Source: Tridacna crocea (lineage: Eukaryota > Mollusca > Bivalvia > Cardiida > Cardiidae). From it: a DNA stretch of 64,000 bases. The number at the start of each line of letters is the position of its first letter. Within the stretch, counting starts at the first letter, position 1. The position numbers were made by a program, and so were the translations under genes. The notes under the pieces were generated by a model, which did not search any database, was not told the DNA's origin, and saw only the letters and a list, made by a program, of their open reading frames with translations. Location: positions 16,087,427-16,151,426 of the forward strand of contig OX031065.1 of assembly GCA_943736015.1 (NCBI GenBank). The letters run 5' to 3'. This document shows, piece after piece, positions 40,101 through 52,100 of the stretch.

Positions 40101-43100
40101 GATTCCACTGTCGGAAACTGTCGCAGATCCAGGTAACAATCTGTACATGTATAAATTATATGAGCCGCGTCAAGCGATTAGGGGTCTAAATGACATTTGG
40201 AACAAGTCCGGTTTTTCCGCACTTAAAGTGACGTCATTTTCCTACGTCATCTTTTATGGTTTTAAAACTGAACCAAACATTTTTTCGTGTGTGTTTTGTG
40301 GTGTTTTTATCTGGATTCAACTCATGGACATGGAGGACGAGTTAGCGGTAAGTATATTTCATTCATTTCAAACAATTCCGTGTTTTTCTTCGTGGTAGAA
40401 GTGCTGAAAACCTATCAATATTGGCCGTATAATATTTGAAGGTCATACGTGAACGAGAAGACAAAAATAACAGATGGTTTGAAAATTAGAGTGATGCTGT
40501 GGGTCTAAGCTGTATTTATTTCATGCTTTTCTTTCGCCATCTCTGAATTCAACGAAGCTTTCTCTAATTATGATCGGTCTGTAAATCTTATGTTTAATAT
40601 AGATATTCCGATCTTGACATCTAAATATTGACCTAGATGTGATAAAAAGATTAATTTTAAGCGCGGTCGTAAAAATTTAAGAAATAATCAGACTCTTTGA
40701 ACCAAAAGGAAACCATTGCAGAGTAAGGCTTTTAATTAGAAAAATGTAAGATCAAACCTGTTTATTTTTCGTTTTCTTAAAAAAAAAAAAGATTTTATCT
40801 AACCATTTCAGTCCAAAATTAGTAATTAGTATTATATTTATTAATAGAAAAGGTATTGTGGATCTGTAGTGCAACGGTCTGAGTGCCGACTTCAGGTCGC
40901 TGAAAACTTGCTTCCGTGGGTTCGAGTCATGCTATCAACATGAAATGAAATAGTTTTTTTTTTTTTCCTCCATGAAAATAAACATGCCATAATTATAGAT
41001 CAAATAAATATTTCAACATGCATTGGATCTTTAAATGAAGAAACGTTCTTGTTTCTTTTTCCAGGAACTAGAAAGTATAATATCAGATCACTTTGGGAGA
41101 ACTCCAGCTAACTCCCAGCTGAGTGAAAACGGTGACGATGACGATCTTGCTGATTATGTTGAGCAGGACCCTTCGATTGTAGAGGATTTAATCGACAGCA
41201 GAGTCAGAAGCTTTTTGTCAAAAGAGAGTGAGGAATTATCGGAGAGTGATCACAGTGATCATACAGAGGAATGCGGCGTGGATGCCAGTGTTGGAATTGA
41301 AGATGTTGAGGAGGAGGGTACAAATATTCTTGACAATCTTGGTGAAGGAAATGTTTTTGCTGATGACAATGATGTATATTTTAATGAAGGACATGTTGAT
41401 GAGCTACGAGAGAAAATAGAGAGATTCCGGTCGCATCGTTGTTGTCGCCTGAACTGCTGTAATAAGTTTTCCTTCGAGCAATTTTATAAACATATTCTAG
41501 ACATGCGAGAAATGGAAAAAGAAACGAAGGAAATGTATCTTATGGGATTACTGAATGATGAGGGAAGTATAGTGACGACAAAGCGGGGAAAAAAGAGACA
41601 AAGGATTAGAAGGTCGCACAAGTTTCTTGGGACAACAGTTTGTAGGTCTACCTTCCTCCTTTCGCATGACATCGGCAAAAAATACCTCGTTACTTTGAAC
41701 AAACATCTGTCGCATAACGGCGTTGTTCCAAGAAGACATGGTAACACAGGAAAACGTCCAGTCAATGCTCATTCATTCGAGGATATTCAACGTGTGGTAC
41801 ATTTCATAAAAAATTACGCAGACGAGCATGGAATTCCCCAACCAGCCGCACCGAGAGGAACAGATAATATCCCGCCAATTTACCTGACTTGTGGTACAAC
41901 AAAATCCCAGTTGCATAAAGACTATGCCGCAGTATGCACCGAAATGGTCCCACCAGTCAAAGTGGTTTCTTTGACAACATTTAAATCTGTGTGGGGTGCA
42001 TGTCTCTCACATATACGTATTGCAACACCAAGAGAAGATGTCTGTTCTACGTGCGAAAAGTTGCGTCGAAAGATAATGGATGCCGTGACGGAGGAGGAAA
42101 AATTGGAATCTACCAATACTATGAGACAACACATTCTCCTAGCACAGCAGGTATGGGTAATTTTTTTTAACCTTCATTTTTTATTAAAAAAAAAAAAACT
42201 ATTCTTTTTCAAACATTATTATGTGGCTTATGATTACAAAGTATTTGCGAAATCAGTAAATTGTATTGCATCTGAAATGTGAATAAAGATCAGACTTCAA
42301 AAACGTGCAAACTGATCTAAGTCCACGCTTTCTTCGAGGTATGTCTGTGGTTACGAAAGGCAAGGTTAAAGGGATAATAGTTCACAATAGCTCTACCCAG
42401 TATAGGAGTGTGTCTTCTGTGAACAGTTTATGTCACATTGATGCTTACTACACAATGAACATCATACAGTTTACTAGTAATCATTCAAGACAAAACGACA
42501 AATTTAGGGTAACTTCGACGGCGACAACTACTGTAACTAACCTCTCCCAAGATAAAGAATATCTAACGAATTTCTCTTTACAGGCACAGTAACGCTCAAA
42601 AGTAAATAATGCAGGTGTAAAGTGCATTTGAAATAGTTGTGAAGATGAAATATTGTAATTGTACGGCCGGTCCAACTTTTTGTCGCTGGCGGAAAAATTA
42701 ATTCTAAGACTAGGATGAAACTTGCCAGGTCGCTCAATGTTTTGTTTACTTTTTACCTTTTTTTTTTTAAATTTCTTTTTGTTTTTCTGCCAGATTTACA
42801 CTTGGACCAACGATATAACAATAGTTTGTCATTATCACAATAGTTTGCATACTTTTACAGGATATGATTTAATACTAAATGCATTATTACACCGGCATGT
42901 TTACTATTGGCCGCTACAGGGACTTTAAAACGGATTATCAGTCTGTAGCAGTTTAATTTATTTCAGGAACGAGACCTGTACAATAGATGTGTTCGACAGA
43001 GTAGAGAGGCTGGTCTGGCTCATTACACTTTCGATTTCAGCCAAAATGTGTGCCTACCTCACTTCTCCAGGCAGATGGGACCCCTGTATTTCATGACCTT

Positions 43101-46100
43101 GCGGAAACTTCAGATTTTTGGCTTTCGAACGGACGGTATTCCAAAACAGTACAACTTCCTTATAGATGAGGATCAAACAATCGGACAAGACGGATCTAAC
43201 ACCCACGGACCTAACGCTGTTATTTCTATGGTAGACTGGGCACTAAATACTCACGGAAATCAAACGAGATCATTCTCCATTCATGCTGACAACTGTCCAG
43301 GTGAAGATTTTTATCTTCTGCCACTTTAAGAAATATCACACATTTGATTGATAAATGGTCAATACCAGTGTCATGTGGAGTAAAGTCGTGTAAACTGGCA
43401 ATAATTTGTATTTTAGGCCTGTATAGCATAGATCATTTTTTCACATTCTATTCTAGATAGGTATTCACAAAGTTAGACAAGCTACAATACATGGCCAAAC
43501 ATACTAACTGAATTTGGACAAACAAAGAGGCTAAATTTATATCCTGTCTGTTCTCATGAACAGAACTTTGTTTTTGTATATTGTAGTGTAACTGATGCTT
43601 TCAGTTCTGTTCTATTCTCATGCATGAACTGTTTGCTTTTCAGGTCAGAACAAAAACAAATTTGTAATGTGGTATTTTATGTGGCGGACAATGACGGGAC
43701 AGAATTCAACCATCGAATATCTTATGCAGGTCCCAGGTAAAATTATCATCATCTCAGCATATAACATTTGATCTTCAGTTCTTAGTGAACAATGAAAAGG
43801 AAAGATATCATCTTACATTTTCCACAAAGAGTGGAAATTAAAGTATTGTGTCCTATTACTTTTCATCGTTGGCCGTTCATTCATTCATTCATTCTTTCAT
43901 TCTTTCATTCGTTCAAATTTTAATTGCAGACATGTAATTTCATTTCTGTAGGACATGCCCGTTGTCTAGTTGATGGAAGTTTTGCTCACATAAAACGACT
44001 CTATAGACGCACTGATTGTGAAACGCTAGAGCAACTGCGAGATTTGGTTAACAAGTCATCAACCACGAATGAAGCTGTTATGTATCCATCTTGGTGTTGG
44101 AGGGATTGGAAAACATTTCTAAGTGAATGGTTTATACCTATTTCCGGAATACGGTAAGAAAAGGGTTCACCAACATTAAACTTAAACATAAAAAAGTTAT
44201 TCTCTGCGAACATAACTAACTTAGATCAGGCTGAGAATTTCGCACAGCCGGCCCAAACTTTCCCTTTTATGTAGATTAGTTTTCATATTGAATGGTGAAA
44301 TGCTTTTCGACTTTTATTAACAATGAATGATTTTTTATATGCACTGCTCTTCACAGTCTTCGGCAACTTTTTCAAGTTCCCCATTTTGTTGATGAAGATG
44401 TGCATTTGTGCATCAATAGACTCATGTTTTATCACCTATGTTTGCATCCTGCCCAAGCTTTTACGAGACAATACTAGACTGTTATTGTTCAACTGGAATC
44501 AAATCAGAGATAGTGTGTGTATCTGATCTTTGATAATCAACGTTTAGACAAACATTAATAAAAGTGTCTATAAAATTATTTACATATATCATTTTCACAG
44601 AAAATACCAGTATTTCCGTTTTTCTGCTGAAGAACCAGGTGTCATGACAGTTAAAGAAAGTCAGAGTGCTGAAGAGAAGAAGATAAATATTCTGAAAGAT
44701 CCAACACTTAGGTTCAATGAAGCACGAAATACCCCCGCAATCCTACAGCCAGCAGGACTGAGTCGACAACGCCACAACTATCTGTTTAAAACAGTCCGAC
44801 CTTACATACGACCTATTCATCGAGATATGTTTTGCCCCCCAGAGTGTTAATTGTTGATATGTTCACGAATTTAGATGTGCATCGGTACTTTTACGCAGTT
44901 CCATTGTGTGCAACTTAATGAACTCAGTCGCCAGTAAATATCAAAAGTTTTAAGTGAACTAAATAAGAATTTGTATATTTTGCGTTATCCGTTGCTAAGC
45001 AACCATCTGTGTGTGAAATATGAGGATTTACTTCATTACACATTTAACAGTTGATAATTACATAAAATGTGCTTCTGTCCCTTTAAATGTATACAATAAC
45101 GATACAAAGAACAGACATGTCATTCAGTTTGGAACGTGAAAAGCGTGACGTCAAAAAAATTACAACGTGCTTACAACGGTGGCGTCTTTTGCATAGCCGT
45201 TTCTTGATAATTTGTAGGGATATCTTTGAAATTTTTATACCACATGAAAGGTAAAGTGTTATACTTCAATTTACAGTGAAAATCTGAAAATCGACCAAAA
45301 TGTCATTTAGACCCCTTTTTGCTTGACGCGGCACATATGTTTTTTCCAAAATTGAAAGCAGATGACAAAATAAACATACTGAAAAATTGAAACTTGTTTC
45401 CAGCAATCTAGAAAACGTTGTGGGAAAAGGAGAAAATGCTGGTCACCGGGAAAAAAGGCTTTTTTCTCAAGATCGTAAAAACCAGGGATTGTTTGGTAAA
45501 GGGTCTATCTTACGCTTCATTCTTAAGTTGTTTTTTGCCCACAATCATTTTCTTTCTGTCTTTCTTTATTCTTTTTTTCCTTCTTGGGTCTCAAAGATTT
45601 ACCCATCAAGACACAATAGTATGTAAAAGATATTGATTATGTCAGTCTGGAAGATTGCAATTGAGTGTGAGGGGAAAAACGAAATAAAACTTATCTGGTC
45701 GTTTTCAGATTCTGTCACCTCCCAATGACCCCAGATGAGCCCCATCCAATGAATCAGAACATTATGATCAGCAACGGTATGTATATCAGTGAATATTAAC
45801 CCTTATCCTGTTAAATAACTACTAGAATAAAATATTTAATTCTATAGTGAAAACCCAAATATTGATATTTCAAAGTTTGGTTTGAGGAATGATATCTCCT
45901 TCTTGAACAGTGTAGATTCAAGATCAGACTGCACATTCTGTGCAGTCTGATCTTGATCTACATTGTCCGCAAAAGGCCAGTGAGTCATGCTTAGCAGCCT
46001 AAGGGTTAATTCAGTAATGTTTTGTAAAGAAGTGGGGCTTTATGCATCTGTGAATTTAAACTTATTTGATTCAGCCAACCAGAAGTTGCATTAATTGCTT

Positions 46101-49100
46101 TCAAATTTTGAAAATCCTTAAAAATAAGACACAGGAAGTTCTGTACCCTTTATCAAACAATTCCTGGTTTGAACAACCTTGTCGAAGAAGCCTTTTGAAA
46201 AACATTGACGGAAAAGAAGAAAATGCTGGTAACCAGCAGTAATTTATCCTTTTTTCCCATAATATTTTCTTCTCTTCCAAGGTCAAGTTTCAGTTTTTGA
46301 GTCATTTTTATGTTGTCGCACTTTTCAAAACTATAGTTGCATTTGCAGGCAGTGTAGATAAAGATCAGACTGGATGCTGTGCTGTCTGATCTTTGATCAA
46401 CACTGTCTACTTTGCTGAAACAAAACAGACAAAAGGACAAAAGTGTTCTTTAAATAGCAAGTATTTGGATCTTGTTTCTGGACTGAAAGTACCTGTATGT
46501 TTTCGTGACACTCGCAGGCATGATTGACGTGAGTTTAGGTTAAACATATGAGCCGTGCTCTGGCAAAAGGGGGCTTAATGCATCTGTGAAAAGTATCAAC
46601 CCAGGTCAGCCTGTGCAGTCAGCGCAGGCTGACCTGGGCCGAAACTTTTCGCTGTTGGTCAATTTTCTGTATGTTAAAGGGCTGCGCAGGCTGACCTGAG
46701 TTAAGAAACGTTTCGCAAATGCATTAACCCCCATTTTCAGAGAACATGACTAATTGTTTTTTACATCCATTTCAGGAATTTTAAATGTCCTGTTTGATAT
46801 CATAGTACAAGATATAGACACAAAGCTGTTGGTAAGTACATTTGAGTTTTCCTTGATCTTTGAATCAAAACTAGGATTGAACCATCCTCAGTGAAATTGG
46901 GGTTTAATTTAGCTGCAAAGAGATTCGAATCATGTCCGAGCAGGCTAGTATGGGTCAATTCTTTTTCCATTGGTCAATGCTCTGCATATTAAATGACCTA
47001 TCTACCTCATGATTTAGACGGTTGTTAGACACAATGTATTTTCAGGATCCATAATTATGTGATAACTTGCTAAGCACAGTGCATCATGAAGATCCATTTT
47101 GCAAAGAATAAAACTGTTTAGTCAAGCCATGGCGATCCCTAATACTCCCATCACAGCAAACACATTCCATCCCGAAAAACTTTGGCAACAGACTAACACT
47201 ATGTTAAGACAGGGGTCTAGCCCCCTGGACGTCTGCCTCCCGGACTTTTGCCCCAAGACTTTTGCCCCCTTAGGACACCTGCCATCTTGAAGTTTGCCCC
47301 CCGGACATCTGCCAACCTAGGACATCTGCCCCCCGGACATCTGCCCCCTTAGGACATGTGCCCCCTAGGACATGTCCCCCCCCTCCCCGCCCGACATCTG
47401 CCCCCTGGACATCTGCCCCCATGTGACACCTGCCCCCTGGACATCTGCCCCCTCAGTTTGTTTACAACTTGGACCTCTAGCTCCTTTTAGGGACAATCTC
47501 AAAAAAGCAACTTTGAGATATACACGTATATTGTACATGGTAATTTTGACCGGCACTATGAAAATGACCTCTCACCTGTTGTATCTTTAAGTGCTATTTT
47601 GTTGAAAATCTTCCGCTGATCAATTGATTTCAGTTTTAATATCAAACTTCCAGTATGATAACTATAGAGTTAGTTACTCATCTGGCACGCCTGCTGTAAA
47701 CCCCGATAAAAAATTCTTTTTTTGCATTTTAAGAAAAATAAAGCAAAATTCATGATGTTATTAGTTCTTCAACATCATTTAGAAGAGGCTTATCGTTTCC
47801 AAGGAGGCAGTTTTCCTACGGGAGCAAATATCCAGGGGCAGATGTCCTACCAGGGCAAATGTCCGGGAGGGGATGTCCTAAGGGGCTGAATGTCTGGGGG
47901 GCAGATGTCCAGGGAGCAAATGTCTGGGGGGCAAATGTCCTATGGGGGCAGATGTCCTACGGGGGCGAATGTCAAGGTGGCAGATGTCCAGGGGGCAGAT
48001 GTCCTAAGTGGGAGATGTCCTACGGGGGCAAATGCCGGGGGGCAGATGTCCAGGGGCAGGTGTCCTACGGGGGCAGAAGCCCAGGGGGCAGATGTCCAGG
48101 GGGGGCAAATGTCCTGATTCCCGATATATTGTATTCCAAAACCGTTGATGGCCAGCGTGTCTCCTAATATATCTGACAGTAGGAATGCGTTTGATGTAGT
48201 CTGATCTGGACCCACTGAAAAGTCCACTGGGGCAAAAGACATCCTACTATGTATATTTAAAAAGTTTTCTTCCTTAAATCAGTCAACGTCAAGGTCGCCA
48301 TTGTGTGGTAAAGGGTTAAATTTTGGTATGTCTGTTTTTTTTATTGGTAGAAAATTTATGGTGGCATGACAGATATCTTCAAGAAAGCATTTTACTTGCT
48401 GAAACTGTTAGCCCGAGAGAACCACCGTGTACAACATCACATTATGGACCGTCTTGACATCATGTTGGATGTTCGAGTCGTGGAGTCCGACCTAGCCATT
48501 GCTCTGAAAGAGGTAACCTTTTCATTTGAATTAGTGAAAAAAGAAAAGACATTTGAGTGGGCTAAAGAAATATTAAACTTGTAATCTTGATTTACATTAA
48601 TATCCAAAGACCCACTTCAATCTGTGCTTTATGCGCAACCTAACTTTTCGGTGTTTTAATGATCATAAGGAAAAGAGCTTTTGAAAGCATTGTTGATAGA
48701 GAAGAATATGTTGGAATTCACAATTTTCTCCTTTTGTCACTATGTTTTGTTACTTTTTAAAGACAAATCCATCATTTTAGACACCGTTTTGATTTTGTGG
48801 TTTGCTAATTCTTTAAATTTGGACAAGTTTGGGTATATTTTGATATGGTAATGTATTAAGGGATTAAACTTGATAATTTTAGGTTTTCTGTGGCAACCAA
48901 GCAACGTGTTTGAAAATATCTCCCAGACAAATACAGAAAATTGTGAATCGTGCAGCAGATCTTCAACAACGGGCTCCAGAGTTCCTAGATCTGCTCGGAA
49001 TGATTGTCAAAGTTGTAGGCACAAACCTGACTCTGAAGAGAAATCAAGCCTACGTAATGAAATACATCATGCAAAACTACAAGAAAGTGGCATTTGTCCT

Positions 49101-52100
49101 GGATATGACAAATGAAGACAGGTATGTATAAACGGGGCATAATATCATCCATTTATTTCAAAAACCTCATAACTACAGCTTGTTACAAGCTGTAGTTACA
49201 ATGTTTTTTAAGTAAATCAACGATATGCCATAGTGTAGTACATGTATGCTTCCTTGCGTTCGTATTTGCTTCGAAGTGCCAGGTAAAAGTTGATATATCC
49301 TGTGACCCAAGATCTCGCAAGATGTCAGAGTTTTCGTAGTCAACGAGAGGCAAATGCAAGCAAATACAAGTATGAGGATGGGTCCTACAACCAGACATTC
49401 TTTTCATTTTGTACATAATATCATATATACATAAAACTTTCAACATAAAAAACAAAACAAAACAGGAGAACATGAAATCTCGTATACGTGTTTGCTTACA
49501 TTAGTTTGACTACAAAAGTTATATGGGTGTAATGCAGAGAAATGACCTTCCCCTACAAAATGACCCAGGTCATTATTCTATGTAGAGAAATGACCTCAGA
49601 AGTCATTTCACTACATATAGGAATGACCCGGGTCACTATTTTACGTAGAGAAATGACCCTTCATCCATTTAGGCCAAGCACTATTACTTTATTTGCTTAG
49701 TTTAGGTACCCTGCAGCTCTTTTTCGTCCTGGTATAGTTTTTGATCATTTGGTACTAGATATTTAGCGAAGGGAAGAAGTTGATCAGAATGTGTTGTACG
49801 ACATAATTGGGCAGTGCTGTCATGGCAAGGAAATATTCTAAAGATTTTCAGTTTTTCATTTTCATTTTCTTTTCTATAACAACAAGGTTGAAGATTCTGA
49901 CAGATCCGGGAGAAATATCCAGTTTACGATACTATATTAGTTTGTTAGATCTTCTTGCCGCTTGTGCTGAGGTATGTTACTTCATTTGGTTTATTCTTTA
50001 ATTTCTTGTATTTTTCTAACTTGTCTTTTTTTGAAACACTATTCCTAAGTGTGGCGAATTGCTAGAAAGTAGAATATTAACATTGTGTAGAAAGATAATG
50101 TCAAATCTCTATTAAGAACAGTATTTAGATTTAGTGGAAACTAGGTATGACGGGCGCGTCTTAACCCTTTCCCGAACAATCCCTGGTTTTTACGGGTCTG
50201 GAATAGTAGCCTTTTGAAAACATTGTGGGAAAAGGAGAAAATGCTGGTAACCAGCATTTTCTCCTTTTCCCACATTGTTTTCTACCCTATCATGGACAGA
50301 AATAATTTTTTCAGCAAGAGTTGAATTGTCGTCTGCAAATGCTTTCAATTTGGTCTAGTCCAAAGGTTTGTCGTTTGGGAAAGGGTTAACTCAGATCAGA
50401 CTTTGGGCATATTGTCTACATATAACAAACAGGTCCCTACAGACTGTAATATATGTCATAACAGAGGTACAGAAGATGAGTTTCATTTTATTTTTATTTG
50501 TTGTAAATGTGGATTCATAAGAAATTGATCGATATATTGAGAGTTTTTATAGAATAGGACCAAAATATGCAAAAACTTTATCAACTGCTTTCTGCAATCA
50601 ATAAAAGGACCCTACTTTATAAAATGTGCATTTGCCGTCATTTGCAGAAAAACAAAAGGCAGAGTTGTTGTCATAGCCCTTGCCCTGTCGTCTGTATCGT
50701 CGTCATTGTGCTGCAAAACTTTGATATTTTATCATATTTCTGTTTTTACTGAACATAATTATAAGCCATGCACTAGTAAAAGGGGGCTTAATGCATCTCC
50801 ATTTTATATATAATACTAGCCCAAGACATCACATAATCATGGATCCAAAATGCCTATTTTCTTCTATTTTTTTAACTCGTTACCAAACAACATTATTTTA
50901 GGCTTGTCCAAATCGAAGGCATTTGCAGACGACAAAATTGATGTGACTCAAAAATTGAAATTGTTTTGGAAGGGAAGAAAGCATTGTGTGAAAGGAGAAA
51001 ATGCTGGTTACCAGCATTTTCTCCTTTTCCCACAATGTTTTCAGAAGGCTTCTTTCTCAGGGTCATGAAAACCAGGGATTGTTTTCGAAAGGGTTAAGAT
51101 AACCTACTTAATCATGGGATAGATTGGTTATTACGAACAAAGTCCGTAACAAAGAAACAAATGAACAAAATGCACAGCAGAAATACAAACCGCATCTGGC
51201 AGGACTGGAACCTACAAATATCCTCGTTTTTCGAGGTTTAAAAGATCAATACCAAAACCATTGAGCTAAAGACATAACTGCCTAACACAGTTTTTATAGG
51301 TATTATATTGAAATCAGGACGAAACCATGCATGAAGGAATGGTCTCCTATAACATGGTCCTTTTACAAACAGAAAATTTACAATTAGCAAAAAGCTTCGG
51401 CCCAGGGCAGCCTACACATGCATTAAGATGCATTAAGATCCTTTTTTTTTTTTTTACACAACATGGCTCATATCTATTTCAAACTTGGATAAGTTGTTAA
51501 CTAGATGGAAAGGGGAGATCATTCAATAGAAGCAGGGAACGATCGTATTAAATTTTGACACAATTATAAATGCTCTTACCGGTATTTTTTTACCTATGTC
51601 TATACAGATAAGAGGGAGTGATGGTATTCTAAAACCATTATTTCTCTTTGAAGCCTTATGTTGTGGGTACTCATTAGAATCGTCTCGAAAAGATGATTCT
51701 TATGATTACCCACAACATAGGGTTTAGTGAAGCATAATCAGTATTTTCAATTTTGAAATCAAAATCACCCCCTCTATCTGGAGCTGTGTTAAGTGTCAAT
51801 TTTTACTGCAGGGTGAGAACATGTTTATAGAATCTTTGTGCCAGACAATTTTACCTATCGATGACTTGCTCTGGGTACTGAACAATGATAAGATCGACAA
51901 TGTATACAAGAAACCTTTCCTCAAGTGTCTGCACCACGTCTATATGAAAAGTGGAGACTCTGTGGTGGAATCAGGAGCCAGTGAGATGTCACATTTTGGG
52001 TTGGTACCCCCTTTTTGTATTTGGAAATCTGAAGGTCATGTTATAGTTTGTATATCTAATTTGTAGTTGACTAAAGTAAATGTCAGTGTATGGAAAGTAT

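Larger units (their letters stand above)
40161..45335 (+). mobile_element. 5.2-kb DNA transposon with DUF7869-type gene
   Basis: The ends are 38-bp terminal inverted repeats with about four mismatches: TGAGCCGCGTCAAGC then AGGGGTCTAAATGACATTT at left, and TGTGCCGCGTCAAGC then the same 19 bases at right (reverse strand). TA lies directly outside both ends, consistent with a TA target duplication. Inside is one six-exon gene with an uninterrupted 662-codon reading frame on the + strand. Only one copy is in the window. I cannot place the TIR in a named superfamily. Confidence 0.88.
39059..45708. other. Intron w20-w21, hosting the large transposon
   Basis: It contains family D and B copies, two short palindromes and the 5.2-kb TIR element. 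No additional host exon was found. Confidence 0.7.

Noticed and set aside
40856-40940. Functional tRNA-Leu(CAG)
   Set aside because: Acceptor and anticodon stems pair poorly, so it is listed as a relic.
41484-42134. Minus-strand open frames over transposase exon 2
   Set aside because: Shadows of the well-supported plus-strand reading frame.
47859-48242. Gly/Pro-rich open frames over the GACATCTGCC arrays
   Set aside because: They come from the short tandem unit in both directions, not from a gene.
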